A stretch of 64,000 nt of DNA. It comes from Trachythela sp. YZ-2020. Its lineage: Eukaryota; Cnidaria; Anthozoa; Malacalcyonacea; Clavulariidae. Position 1 is the stretch's first letter; every line of letters begins with the position of its first letter. Below are positions 21,501-34,600 of the stretch, in pieces. The DNA is taken from positions 64,501-128,500 of the forward strand of contig JADLSH010000127.1 in assembly GCA_016169945.1 (NCBI GenBank). The letters run 5' to 3'. The position numbers and the translations under genes were made by a program. The notes beneath the pieces were generated by a model that worked only from the letters and a program-made list of their open reading frames with translations, made no database searches and was not told where the DNA came from.

Positions 21501-21706
21501 CTATATCGTGACAGCCACGACGAAGTTGAAACGAAAGCGTGTCTTTACGAAAAGTATTGCTTACCGTACACAATGCTACATGAAGCTAGAATAACGAGCA
21601 ATCCTACGGAAGAATTAAGCCACTGTAAACATCGAGGTCTGAATGAACGCCAACCCCATCTCAAGTCCTCATCCGTGTTTTCGTCTCGTCTCTCTTCTTC
21701 ATTCAT
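15596..21706 (-). CDS. Organic anion transporting polypeptide (SLCO/OATP family)
   Basis: Plasma-membrane sodium-independent transporter of organic anions, major facilitator fold, about 12 membrane helices. Ten coding exons: 21565-21706, 20978-21232, 20379-20674, 19606-19889, 19287-19420, 19052-19205, 18878-18983, 18394-18563, 16253-16467, 15596-15822, giving 660 residues. The family signature DQRWIGNWWIG is at 241-251 (usual consensus D-x-RW-I/V-GAWW). Exon 7 holds the Cys-rich Kazal-like extracellular loop (CNCDGVKYVPVC). ENQRSYALGLQ and the FG-x-FID-x-SCILW stretch are typical of the last third. The start MNEEERRD follows TTTAG, so a 5' untranslated exon is possible. Which SLCO subfamily it belongs to cannot be told by eye. 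Confidence 0.93.
15890..16240. repeat. Family C units, 2.5 tandem copies plus a fragment
   Basis: 80-bp units with CGTGGTGGTCTAGTGAAGGT and TGTCTAAACTACCTGAAAAA at 15890-16095, and an inverted fragment at 16205-16240, just outside SLCO exon 9. Same family as 51667-54041. Confidence 0.8.
16619..17826 (+). other. Coding-like open segments of unknown identity, antisense in an SLCO intron
   Basis: Three open segments with protein-like composition that I do not recognise. (a) About 108 codons open from 16619 to a good donor at 16942 (ACACG|GTAAGT), including SYAPGHVKSVRYSKKFYS and LKLAEDCLETQICLK; its first ATG is near 16861. (b) After an acceptor at about 17571 (GTTTTTAG), 36 codons ending EELKYVGL-stop. 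(c) An overlapping 51-codon frame starting MSDFEALSKVNFKEIIEE at about 17671. Segment (a) ends in phase 1 and (b) is open in phase 0, so they do not join directly. It may be a decayed gene, a lineage-specific gene with a missed exon, or mobile-element debris. Confidence 0.3.
18056..18304. mobile_element. Small inverted-repeat element
   Basis: Ends CAGGGATGCCGGAA and TTCCGGCATCCCTG are perfect inverted repeats. The interior has GGGTGCA repeats. No target duplication found. It lies in an SLCO intron beside a family A fragment (18310-18375). Confidence 0.7.
18600..18865 (-). mobile_element. tRNA-derived SINE (family B), inverted copy
   Basis: Reverse complement of the SINE body (TTGGTAGAGTCAAACT, CAGAGGTGAAAGACATCATG), with its tRNA-like head toward SLCO exon 7. 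It ends about 10 bp from that exon's splice donor (GT at 18877-18876). Confidence 0.72.
19970..20345. mobile_element. MITE family A copy interrupted by a family E element
   Basis: Left end GGTGGGTCTCACTAAGCACT and right end TTGATCACCATCTGCTGCC are family A. The middle (about 20040-20188) contains AGGAGAACAGTAGCATTTTC and GAACATTCTGATCAATGGAC, matching family E at 1735, 30500, 49300 and the array at 55290-55565. Confidence 0.7.
20775..20950. mobile_element. MITE family A copy
   Basis: GTGAGTTTAACTAAGCACTATCATG at the left and CAACATTTCTTAAGTTGATT at the right, with the usual internal CTTTTCATTATAAGTAGCAG. It ends about 27 bp from SLCO exon 2. Confidence 0.7.
21300..21425. repeat. Degenerate telomere-like block
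   Basis: CCTAACCCTAACC, CCCTAACCCTATCC and related strings directly upstream of SLCO exon 2 (its acceptor side). No protein-coding signal. Confidence 0.7.
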
Positions 21707-24700
21707 CTAAACATGATGGAAGATAAAGAATTTACTTCGACAAAAAATGTGCTAATCATCGAGAAGCACATTTTGCAGTACGTCAAGCACTTCAAAACTG
21801 TATGCTGCAGTAGATAACCATCGTGATGTAAGGGCAAGGTTAAGGATAAATTCCTAGAATCTATGTCGCCGTGATTGAGACATGACAATAAACCCATCTC
21901 TCAACAAAGATCATGAACAACAAAGATATTTTAGAATCAAGAACTCAGCGCAGAAAGCAGGACGAAGGGTGTACAGGCAATGAACACATGTAATAAACAC
22001 TGTAATTAACACATGCTAAACCAGTGACGGGATGATTTGATTGAGAACCTTTCTCTTTGTACAGTAATAGTACTTAAACAAACGAGTCAACTTGGAATGT
22101 GTTTTGAGTGAGCACTGAGATATGGACCTCGACGTTACGTAAAACACGGGGGTGTTACTGATAACTAGAACATTGTTTGGAACAACAAAGTTAAAGCTTA
22201 TCAGAGTACTATGATAAACATTTGACCACATGCATGCATGTGTGATACGATCCAGAGCTCGATCACGCACATCTCAAGCATGTACATTGTAGAAATAATA
22301 GATATTATATATTATTGATGTACACGCTTGCTCACGTTCACATTTCTTGGAATGTGTTTATAGCTCAAATGATTTGCAGCAATCTTAAAGCACATATACA
22401 CTTTACAGTTTGTACACATATGCGCCAATTTTATCCATCATATATTTATAGCTGAGAGGTTTGGCATTTGACTACACGATTTTCTCTGCGTAGAAATGAA
22501 TGGAAAGAATTGAATGCAGGATAGCTTGAAAAGACATTGGAGTACAGACGGCTTCGTTTACTGATAAATATAGATTTACATTGGCCATTAGTTTCAAAGT
22601 GCTGCATTTGTTTCATGCGGTTATAGGTGTGTCGCCCTGACCGGTATATACTCTACATGTATACTGTACATTGCAATGTAAAACTTGGTGGGATTTAATA
22701 ACCTCATTATAAAGATGTGGAAAAATAGCCATAAACATAAAACGGCGGGTTCAAACCGGATAAATGGATTCTGGCCAAATATTTGAAGATTGCGTTCTAT
22801 CTTAAATATTTTGTTATTGAAAAACTTTCTCTATATGGCCGAGGAATGGCTTTTATGAAGGTATATTTTTAGCACAAAAATCGCCTGCTGTTTGTCGGAA
22901 TAGAGTAATTAGAAAGTGAGCTGAGCTAATAGCTTATAAGTATGGACTTTGCTAGTCGGAACTTTACATTATACAACAATTGTTTGGTAAACATCTGTGC
23001 TGTCGATTTGGTGGTCGAATATTTTTATGATACACGCTTGCGCACCACATGAATGGAAATTGGAATAGAACGCAAATTGAGACATCGAATGAATTAGAAC
23101 ATATCGCGTGTAGCGGAAGGCATCAATTTCTACCATCTTTCTTCGTTAATTGTCGTGTATTTACTTTAAAAGCAAAGCAACTGTGCTCTTTAGAGATTGT
23201 CACGCGCAGTTGTAGAGTGATTACATAAAATAATTTACTCAAACAAACACATGTTTTTTAGATCGTTTGCTGGTAAAATGTTGAATAAAATCCTGCAAAT
23301 TCCCAACTATAATGACACAACATGTTATGCATGTAGTTTTGACTGAAGATCGTAATCATAGACTTCCATTTTAACCTTCAGCATAAACACATTCTTGATT
23401 TCAAAAGATAAAACACCAGATGTGCGAAAACAACTGTCCGCCTCGATTGGAACATCCCCTTAGAAGCTGTTGTATTTTGCATACACTACTTTCTCATTTC
23501 ACTAAGATAAATCCACACAAATTAGCATATACTGCGAACTTTTCATTTTTCAGCTACACTTTAGGTACAGCCATTTTTCAGAAAAATATTTGGATGTTTG
23601 TCTCCAGATAAGTTAACCAAATACATCAGTGTGCATGCAAGCTTTCACGTTAACAATATACACAATTCAGAATTTTAGCACACCCTTTGTAGCAATTACA
23701 CACACCTAACAGTTTCTATGAAAGTTATAACAGCCGCATGACAGACAGTGTACATACCTTTCAAATGCTGAAAATTTCCTCGAAGCTATACTTAGATGTT
23801 CTTTCAGTAGGGTTGATTGAACTGTGAAAATACAGAATGGTTAAAACCAGTTTCACTAACAACCAATTTCATTCAAATCCCCCTAAAGCGTCGAAGGAAT
23901 GAAATGAGAAACTACTCTTGCTTACATCAGCCCAGTGATCGAGCAGTTAAACCAGCCACAACTTCCCCTGGACAAGCTTATATACTGTTTACGGTATTGA
24001 TTCATTAGGGTAAAATGATATGGCATCTAGTATATACTTCAAACGTCAATACAAAATACGTAATGATGGACGGCTAGACACATAACAGATTTTCCTTAAA
24101 ACCACTTGAAACTCTAGTAATAGCTTTTCATAATACGTTTTACAGTAAACTGAGGCTTCACTGTGTGTGCCAAGCACAGAGGTTAACTTTGGTATAATTG
24201 AATTTACAGATTTCAGACCCCCAGCATGTATAATTAGCAGACTTATAGACCATTTAGATTTTTGGAAAACAAACAAAATTTGTAAACATTACAAACAAAT
24301 TCAAAAGAAATGAAAGAATTAATTCGAGGTTACGATATATAATGCTAGGATATATAATACTACGCTTTTGTCCTTATTTATTAAAACTAAAAACTTATTG
24401 GCTAACCAAAATATTGCTATCAACACATTGTCCAACTCAACTCACCTCATAACGTTTCACTACGTAACTTCGTTAAATTTCCTTTCTATAAAAACGAGAG
24501 TCAATAGTAGAAATATTAATTCGGAATACTTCACACCAATGATCAGTCATCCAATGAATGGGTTAATAGGTAGTAAAGTGTCGACACTCGCTGACTAATG
24601 GTGTCAAAGAACGAACTATTAAGAAACGAATTTTAAAAGGTTACATTTTTCTGCAAATGAATAAACGATAAAATCATATCGTAAACTGACGATTACACAC

Positions 24701-26140
24701 ACATTACATTTTCAAGATAAACAAATGACGCAGAATGCCTCTTATACGAATTCCAATAAAAACAAAAGATAATGCTATTAACAACAAACAACTACAGTAC
24801 TTTACCTTCATATGAAAGCAAATGAAATATTTTCATATATACATGTTACTTTCTAAACAATATGTCATATATAGATGATATCTCTATAAACAATGCGATG
24901 TATTACATCATTGAAAATACCTTGAATACCACATAATATTTACATCGTCTATCTTAAAGCGTTTCCCAACAGTGTGCAGTCTTGATCAGATGTGCATGCA
25001 GAGTTCCAACTGATAATGTCGATAGATAAACAGCTTGAATACTGCACATTACAACTACTCAACAACCTTACTAGATTGACGAGTCTAGACGTAAATGGTT
25101 GTGTGGGGGAAACACGTTCTGATATTTAACAGTTATTCTACGAACTCGAGTCGTATATCAGTCATATACGACGAGAGTGAGTAGAATAACTGTTTTATTA
25201 TATAAACAAGCTCTGGATATTTACTTTTTTCAAGTAAAACTTGAATTTCCTCTTCATTTAATTGTCCAAATCTGCCAGCCATTTTTCTACTTTTCTCTAC
25301 TGGCAGGATATGAGCTAATATCCTGCTAGTAGATAACCAATCAGATTGCAGAATACCTCATAATTATCCAGAGCTTGTGTATATAATAACTAGATCTAGT
25401 GTTTACTTACAACATAAGGTTTACACAATGCATGAGCAAAAAGCATCAAATATTAGTAAGAACTTCCATTCTTACACTCCTAATTCATTATATTCATGGT
25501 ATTTGGCATGCTATATTAGTACCATGGTTACATAGTGATATATCATCATGTTGCTCTTCACGGTTCCAGTAGAACTAACTAGAATTAATTGGACTAAATA
25601 AGATCTAATTAATACAATCATTAGAGCTAATTCATACAACCATCAAACGGTCTGACTAAAACAATAAGATTTCTGCTGGATATGCACGTTAGCTTTTCGA
25701 AAGTAATATGTTAAAGTGACAATCGTACAAATAAAAGTACATTAGTTACTTCCTAGGACAGTACAATAACAAGTAATAACAACAACGTTACATTGTTTTT
25801 ATTAGTTGTTATTATTTATACAAAAATTCACATAATTAACAGTTCTATATGTCATCAATTCTATAATTATTGGCTATATATACACACTATGTCAGCACTG
25901 TGATTTTGCAAGAGGAAATGCCAGACTATTGTTTTCTTCAAGAACTATGGGGAATAATGTAATTTATCATCAAAATCAACATTGTTCGTATCTCGAGGGT
26001 ATTTAAATGTTTAGCAAGTTTAAAGTTCTGATCATACCATCTTAAATCACAAGGTCAGTGTCATAGCAGTAATCTACTGTAATGTGAGTATGATATAGAA
26101 AATAATTCTCCATGCTGAGAACCTCACACAGACTGTTCAG
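21707..26140. other. Intergenic region upstream of SLCO
   Basis: About 4.4 kb of AT-rich sequence. I find no frame longer than about 75 codons with recognisable content. It presumably holds the SLCO promoter and any 5' untranslated exon. The only structure noted is the foldback pair at 25128-25391. Confidence 0.6.
25128..25391. mobile_element. Paired foldback elements
   Basis: First palindrome 25128-25194 (AACAGTTATTCTAC ... GTAGAATAACTGTT, inner TCGTATATCAGTCATATACGA). Second inverted repeat 25193-25391 with arms ATATAAACAAGCTCTGGATA and ATTATCCAGAGCTTGTGTATAT. Possibly a single MITE. No coding capacity. Confidence 0.7.
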
Positions 26141-26144
26141 TAAC

Positions 26145-26340
26145 GATATATTTGAGGGTTAGTACGAACAAACTACCTCAAAAATATGACAAGAACTTCA
26201 ACGTTTCGAGCGAACACCTTTCGTCTGGAAGTTAGTAGGGGAATATAGACTATACTAACCTCCAGACGAACGACCTTCGCTTGAAACGTCGAAGTTCTTG
26301 TTTGTCATGTTTGATGCTACTAACCCTCAAATATATAATT
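26145..26340. mobile_element. Foldback element of the family C group
   Basis: Arms ATATATTTGAGGGTTAGTA and ACTAACCCTCAAATATATAA with inner arms CAAGAACTTCAACGTTTCGA and CGAAGTTCTTG, and a centre CGTCTGGAAGTTAGTA / TACTAACCTCCAGACG. Parts recur at 29230, 30190, 36180 and 41950. Confidence 0.75.
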
Positions 26341-26353
26341 TATCCCCATCTAG

Positions 26354-27316
26354 AATGGAACGACGGATTCAAGATTTGTTCAGTATGATGAGCAGCTCTA
26401 ATACCTCAAGTAAGATCTGATTATTTCAAACTCTATTTTTCTTCGGAAAGAAGGATTGTTGTCTAGTGTGGAGTGTATTTGAGTGCAAATATTTTCAACT
26501 GATAATGCATGAAGAGTTTGATAACATGATCATTAACATTCCAGGAGAGTCACAGTTCATTGAGCGAACATCAATAATCAAGATATAGTAAATGGAGTAA
26601 CTTTATGACAGAGTCTTATACGAAATTGGAGTGTTGCATCAGGTGGTTTCAGGTCATAATAACATTCCAAAGAGTCAGAGTTCAGCAGAACTATGGACAA
26701 CAACGTCCTTACTTGGTGTCAAAATATGACCACTTTTCTGTTAATATGTTTATTATGTTATATCAGTCCTTTTAAGGCTATATGGGGTTACAGGGATACA
26801 CAAAGGTACACTATTACACGATATCAAAGAGTTGTATTGGTAACACAGGGTAGAAAAGGATCACAGAAATACAAGAGTTTTGATTTCGCCAAACTCCGAT
26901 TGACTGAATAATGTACAGTATTTAATTGTACATTCCAACTAAATATACATTGAGTCATTCTAGAAAAGATCCAGATTCCCTCTACAGAGGAGATTTCTGC
27001 CATCCAGAAGGGGAGGGTCATCTCTGGTATTACTGGTAATAGTAAAATGTACCAGGACATCCGAAAGAAAGAGGTGGGTTTACTTGTAATTTCCTCTGTG
27101 GGGGAGGTGTGGATGTTTTAAGGAATGACCATTATAAGAAAATGTTTTACCTTTGAATGACTTCAGATTTCCATTTAGTTCTGATACTCTATACGCAGCT
27201 TTCACCAAACATGAAGCTAAAAATATAACACGAACGTCTCTATATGTTGGCCAAAGAAAACAAGACTATACATTTAATAGAATAAGTACAGTTCAGAGCA
27301 CAATCTTTGATCAAAG
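26354..27316 (+). other. Candidate exons of an unrecognised plus-strand gene
   Basis: Three segments bounded by plausible splice sites. (a) 26354-26408: after CATCTAG, MERRIQDLFSMMSSSNTS, then donor A|GTAAGAT. (b) About 26981-27070: after TCATTCTAG, frame-compatible with (a), reading KIQIPSTEEISAIQKGRVI ... QDIRKKE, then GAG|GTGGG. (c) About 27170-27316: after GACTTCAG, about 50 open codons (FPFSSDTLYAAFTKHEAK ...), then CAAAG|GTGATG, but in a phase that does not follow (b). I do not recognise the protein. Confidence 0.25.
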
Positions 27317-28602
27317 GTGATGTTAATAAAAGCACAATATCAGTCATAAGTTGTGGAAAAGAATACAACCTGTATCTATGATCAAAACATGATTGAAATA
27401 ATTAAAACTAATGAAGGACATATTCTAATCATTGTTTTTTTTAGGATTAAAATGTCAGGCAAACTTCCTAAAGAATGCAGCTTAAACAATAGCAAGATCA
27501 TTGATTAACACTGTTGCCATCAACAGGATATATAAAGAAAACCGAATTATTTTAGAAAACCAAACTCACAATTTTTATGTCTCCATTTTGGAATCCAATA
27601 TTGAAAGTTTACAATATAATATAATATAAAATTGAATTAAAGTCTAAAGTTAAAAGACAATGAGAGAGTAATTATGATCTGTTATAAACACATTAGATCA
27701 AATTACTATATTTTGTTATTCTTTGGCTATTTTACAGTAATCTCGGTCGGTCGACTTTGATCTACCAAAAATAATCGTTTAAGGGATTTAACAGCGACTA
27801 ATCATTTAATGAGCTCAGGATCAATACTAATTATAATCCCTGGAAGAATAATACAACACTGTACAAACTTAAGTACACATATTTGTCACTCGGCACGCAA
27901 TAGCTCCAAGGCAAACCACAGGCAAACCAAGCCTGCGTAACTGTAACACAGGGTTGACATACGTAAAAATTCACATACGTAAAAAATACTACAGCATAAA
28001 AATTCCACTCGAGTGGAATGCAGTATTGTAAAGTAAGAATACTTACAGAGTATATTTTTCTGAAGACAGTTATGTTAATTGTTCACTCTTGCGCTGCTCT
28101 CTGTTGGGAAATATAGACAACTATTATACTTTCTTAGCTAAATATATTTAAGACACAAGTCAAATGACGATGAAAAATATACCAACCTGGACGTCCACCA
28201 GCCTAGTACAGAAAATTTCCCCGAACTTTCTTGCTTTAAATAAGCTAAAAAGACTTAAATATCGCTCTTGGACACATTACAATGTTGCCTACCGCGAAAC
28301 AGAACGCTTTAGATTTGACAACGATTCTTGCGAGAAAAATAAGAGTAGGCTACATGCGTGGGTGTAGCTGTAACCTTACTATGTATAAAGTCACATCTCC
28401 TTGGGAGGAGTCTCGATAATCAAACGGTGTTGAGCAATCTTTGTTAGTTATATTATTTATTGTTTTATTATCTTGTATCTTAGGTTTTTATAGCATATCA
28501 AATATTGAAACGTACAGTTTGAACTGTCTTTTTCATCCTAGATCTGAACTGTTCAAGTGAACTGTGTTTTTTATAGACTTGAAGTAGTAAAATATTGTAA
28601 CG

Positions 28603-31600
28603 TTAGTCAGCCATAGAGGCCCCCGTAGGTTGTGCACCTGACTGTGTTCCTTCACGTCCTTCACTTTTCTTTGTACCAGATACAATATCATCAATACGCA
28701 GCAATAATATGGCCGTCTGAAAATATTTGGAGAGAATCTCTGAGTTCATTGTTTAGTAGCGAACTGAGCGATTGAGCCACTAACTCACTTAAGCGAAACT
28801 ATCTACAACAGGCATTAATATCCCTCGAAAGACAAATTCCACGTTACCTCTATGGCAGTTTTAACAGTCTGTGCCTTGACAGAATAAGTATCCCAAACTC
28901 CTAGTTCTGTCATGTCTTGTAGTTTGCCTGTCTCACCGTTCACTCCCCAAGTATGGTTGCCAGCTGTAGCATGTTTAGCCTGGAAAGAAGCGGCATTATG
29001 AATGTCGAGTTATGAAAATGCATCACAACGGAATACTGCAAAGCCCGAAACAAATAAAACACAAATAGTATAGTCCTCTGTTACTGTTCTCCACTGATTT
29101 AAAACACTATACCTGGTCCAGTTTTTAAAGTACTTTTGCGTGTGTTTTTGAACCGCAGTTTACGACGCTCAGTAGGACAAGTCCCAACATTGACAAGTCA
29201 GTCCCGTAAATTATTGCTTTTTACTAATGTATGACTCCCAGACGAAGGGCCTTCGCTCGAAACGTCGAAGTTCTTACTGTATTTTTCAGGTAGTTTTACA
29301 CAAGTCAACCGCCGAATCTTCTACTCACGCTGGCACCGCGCGTAATGTATGGACCACACGTCATACAATTTTCTACAATAACCAACTACAATCATTTACC
29401 TTTAGCGCTGTTAATGTCCTAATAACATTGCCACCACAGTTCTGGATGAGAGTTCTTGGTATAACTTCTAACGCAGTTGCTACAGCTTTATAAGGCCATT
29501 GATGTATCCCTGGTACGGACTTCGCTTTCTCTGCTAATGCCTGAGAAAAAATTATTACAATTCATATTTTATGTCTCGCTATCTGCGCTATACGGTGATT
29601 AGATTTAAGTATCTTCGCTCACTGTCAATCGGTGGGTTTCACTAAGCATTATCGTGCAGCAGATGATGGTTAACCTGCAGTTTATATCAGAGTGAGAAAA
29701 TAATATCGATTCTTTTCATTGTATATGAAGCAGTGTTGTACTTGGCGGCAAATATACATAGAATTGAGAGATATGGTTTAATTTTCTTGCTCCTGCAAGT
29801 GTCAACAGTCCTGAAGTTGTAGCCATCATCTACTGTCCTGCAATCAGTGAGTGAAAGCAACAAATACTACATGCAGAGTCTATACAATCTGACCTCACTG
29901 ACTGATACGTAGGTTTAGCGCAATATATGTATTTTGCCTTTCACCTTTGAGCACTGCAGTAAGATAACGAAGAAACTTACATGAGATACAGCCATCTCAC
30001 AAGCTCCTCCACCAGGGACCAAGATAGGATTCATTATGACATTACGGGTGACATTCATAGCATCTTGGAGATTGCGTTCAACCTAGAATGGATATGAAAC
30101 AATGAGACTTCAAACTATAACGAACGTTATGATATCTAAAACGTGGCCTCCAGTATAGGCAGTGTTCTACTATAAATTGCGGTTACCACAACAACACTTA
30201 AACTTTTCGAACGAATGCGGAAGACGAAGGTCCTTCGCTAGAAACGTTAATTATTTGTCATCTTCAGGTAGTTTAGACACAAACCACCGCGGCTTATCAA
30301 CGGACGTTAATTAATACATAGTTTCTCTACCTCTTGTAAAATATCTTTACTTGGTCCTCTCAACAAGATCGTGCACGCCTTTGGATTTTTACATTCCGTT
30401 ATGAAACAGAAATACCTGAGGAAAAAAGGAGGATTAAGTATTCATGAAAGTTCAACAAAGATTCGTTGACAAAATCGTAAACAACTTTCAGATACAAGAA
30501 CAGTGGAATTTTCAAAACAATGAAAAGACAACGGAACATTCCGATCTCTGGATCGTGACTAACAAGTGTTGTGCCAAGGACTCATTAAGGAGATATCTCA
30601 GTTAAAAAAATTAATATGCATGTCAGAGAACTTCGTGTTTCAAAGAGTTGAACACATACTCGTCTCCAATCTTCTTAATTTCAAATATTCCCGCTCCTGT
30701 TCCAACATCTGACTCTTGTAGTTCATCTGTACGGTTGACTATTGTCGCACCACACGCCCTGTAGAGCAGAAAGATAAACAACATTTGTTAACTATAGTTG
30801 CACCATCCAGTAGGACAGAAAGATAAATTTGACACATACACACCTCTTCACTAAAAGGCTTTTAATCTTTTTCTGACATTCCAGACACAAGCAAGGCAGT
30901 CTATTATGGTTATTCTTACCTTGCAAGTCTGTTATTATCTGTCTTCTTTATCCTGCGTATTGCTGTAATATTTGCTTTGACCAGGTAATGTTGAGCTAGA
31001 TCTAAAATATATGAAGATAACTGTTATTCTTTATAATTATGACATGACATTTTGATGAGAGCATGGATTGTTATTTTACAATCCAGGATGAGAGTTAGCA
31101 AGCGAGAGTTTGCATGAGAGTTTCATCAACTCTTATGCCCTGGTCAAACGAGAACCTCAAGTATAGAGAGTTGACTGTACCTGAAACACCTTTCTCTGTG
31201 AAAATTAAATCAGGTTTCACAGCTATTATTTCATCACACATTTGCTTAACGAATTCCTCCTCCAACTGCAGCGCACGTCTAAACACACACAAAATACACA
31301 ATTTATATAAAATATACATTACTCGTTATATTTAAATTGTTCACGAGAAAAACGTGCATAGAAATTGTCATGAATCACTTACGTAAAGTCTTCTTCCTTA
31401 GAGAGCTCCATGTTAGTCTAATGAAAAGAAAAAATGGCATTCTTTTAAAAATCATGTGTGTTATTACATTAAACTTTATAATCACTGTATTACATAAAAA
31501 TCACGGTGAAAGTTAGAGATAGGGTTATGGTGATCAGTAATAGGGTCAAAGTTATGGTTAGGTTTACATTCAGCGTTAGGGTTATGGATAGGGTTAAGTG

Positions 31601-34600
31601 AAGTTCTTTCAGCTAACCTGGCTTTCTCCTTTCTTATATTCTAAAGGACAATCCATTAAAACTATTCTTGGATTTAGAATTTTCCTAAAGCAAAGAACAA
31701 AGTTGTCATTTTTAATAGAAAAGTGAGAGCATGTTATACAATTACTACAAAAAACAGACACATACCTTCTCATTTTAGCATGAGTGACATCTTTATTTAA
31801 CATTATACCAGACAATACACAAGACTCTTCCAAAGTTCCACCTGGTATCTAGGGAATATCAAACCCAGTCTCAAAGTAAAATAGTTTTCCCACCCCTTGT
31901 ATGGAGCTAACAGGGATATTGGGTTACGATCATGTTAGGCTGGTTTCTCAATGTTACCTTCTCAACCTTGGCATAGTTTTTAATATCAATTTCTTTCTTA
32001 TCATTTTCTTCTCTTAACACAGTTTTGACAGCTTTCAATGCAATGTCAGATGCTAGGTTACCACTATAAATACAAGAATAAATGAGTGGTTTGTCCTGTA
32101 GTTATTGAGTCATATGTACTAGACTAGTTACCACAACTGACCTCTATATAACGTCTGGACTAGTCAACATAACTGACCTCTATGTCAATACTGGACTAGT
32201 AACCACTACTGACCTCTATGTAAATACTGGACTAGTAACCACTACTGACCTCTATGTAAATACTGGACTAGTAACCACCACTGACCTCTATGTAGCTACT
32301 GGACTAGTAACCACTACTGACCTCTATGTAAAAACTGGACTAGTAACCACTATTGACCTCTATGTAAATACTGGACTAGTAACCACCACTGACCTCTATG
32401 TAAATACTGGACTAGTAACCACTACTGACCTCTATGTAAATACTGGACTAGTAACCACTACTGACCTCTATGTAGCTACTGGACTAGTAACCACTACTGA
32501 CCTCTATGTAAATACTGGACTAGTAACCACTACTGACCTCTATGTAAATACTGGACTAGTAACCACTACTGACCTCTATGTAAATACTGGACTAGTAACC
32601 ACTATTGACCTCTATGTAAATACTGGACTAGTAACCACTACTGACCTCTATGTAAATACTGGACTAGTAACCACCACTGACCTCTATGTAGCTACTGGAC
32701 TAGTAACCACCACTGACCTCTATGTAAATACTGGACTAGTAACCACCACTGACCTCTATGTAGCTACTGGACTAGTAACCACCACTGACCTCTATGTAAA
32801 TACTGGACTAGTAACCACTACTGACCTCTATGTAAATACTGGACTAGTAACCACTACTGACCTCTATGTAAATACTGGACTAGTAACCACTGCTGACCTT
32901 TATGTAAATACTGGACTAGTAACCACTACTGACCTCTATGTAAATACTGGACTAGTAACCACCACTGACCTCTATGTAAATACTGGACTAGTAACCACTA
33001 CTGACCTCTATGTAAATACTGGACTAGTAACCACCACTGACCTCTATGTAAATACTGGACTAGTAACCACTGCTGACCTTTATGGAAATACTGGACTAGT
33101 AACCACTACTGACCTCTATGTAAATACTGGACTAGTAACCACCACTGACCTCTATGTAAATACTGGACTAGTAACCACTACTGACCTCTATGTAAATACT
33201 GGACTAGTAACCACTACTGACCTCTATGTAAATACTGGACTAGTAACCACTGCTGACCTTTATGTAAATACTGGACTAGTAACCACTACTGACCTCTATG
33301 TAAATACTGGACTAGTAACCACTACTGACCTCTATGTAAATACTGGACTAGTAACCACTACTGACCTCTATGTAAATACTGGACTAGTAACCACTACTGA
33401 CCTCTATGTAAATACTGGACTAGTAACCACTACTGACCTCTATGTAAATACTGGACTAGTAACCACTACTGACCTCTATGTAAATACTGGACTAGTAACC
33501 ACTACTGACCTCTATGTAAATACTGGACTAGTAACCACTACTGACCTCTATGTAAATACTGGACTAGTAACCACTGCTGACCTTTATGTAAATACTGGAC
33601 TAGTAACCACTACTGACCTCTATGTAAATACTGGACTAGTAACCACTACTGACCTCTATGTAAATACTGGACTAGTAACCACTACTGACCTCTATGTAAA
33701 TACTGGACTAGTAACCACCACTGACCTCTATGTAAATACTGGACTAGTAACCACTACTGACCTCTATGTAAATACTGGACTAGTAACCACTACTGACCTC
33801 TATGTAAATACTGGACTAGTAACCACTACTGACCTCTATGTAAATACTGGACTAGTAACCACTACTGACCTCTATGTAAATACTGGACTAGTAACCACTA
33901 TTGACCTCTATGTAAATACTGGACTAGTAACCACCACTGACCTCTATGTAAATACTGGACTAGTAACCACTACTGACCTCTATGTAAATACTGGACTAGT
34001 AACCACTACTGACCTCTATGTAAATACTGGACTAGTAACCACCACTGACCTCTATGTAAATACTGGACTAGTAACCACCACTGACCTCTATGTAGCTACT
34101 GGACTAGTAACCACCACTGACCTCTATGTAAATACTGGACTAGTAACCACTACTGACCTCTATGTAAATACTGGACTAGTAACCACCACTGACCTCTATG
34201 TAAATACTGGACTAGTAACCACTGCTGACCTTTATGGAAATACTGGACTAGTAACCACTACTGACCTCTATGTAAATACTGGACTAGTAACCACCACTGA
34301 CCTCTATGTAAATACTGGACTAGTAACCACTACTGACCTCTATGTAAATACTGGACTAGTAACCACCACTGACCTCTATGTAAATACTGGACTAGTAACC
34401 ACTGCTGACCTTTATGGAAATACTGGACTAGTAACCACTACTGACCTCTATGTAAATACTGGACTAGTAACCACCACTGACCTCTATGTAAATACTGGAC
34501 TAGTAACCACTACTGACCTCTATGTAAATACTGGACTAGTAACCACTACTGACCTCTATGTAAATACTGGACTAGTAACCACTGCTGACCTTTATGTAAA

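Noticed and set aside
30995..30997. CCT3 acceptor GATCTAG|CTCAAC for the exon 30920-31001
   Set aside because: It would delete two conserved residues (DL before AQHYL); the upstream TTTTAG|ATCTAG keeps them with correct phase.
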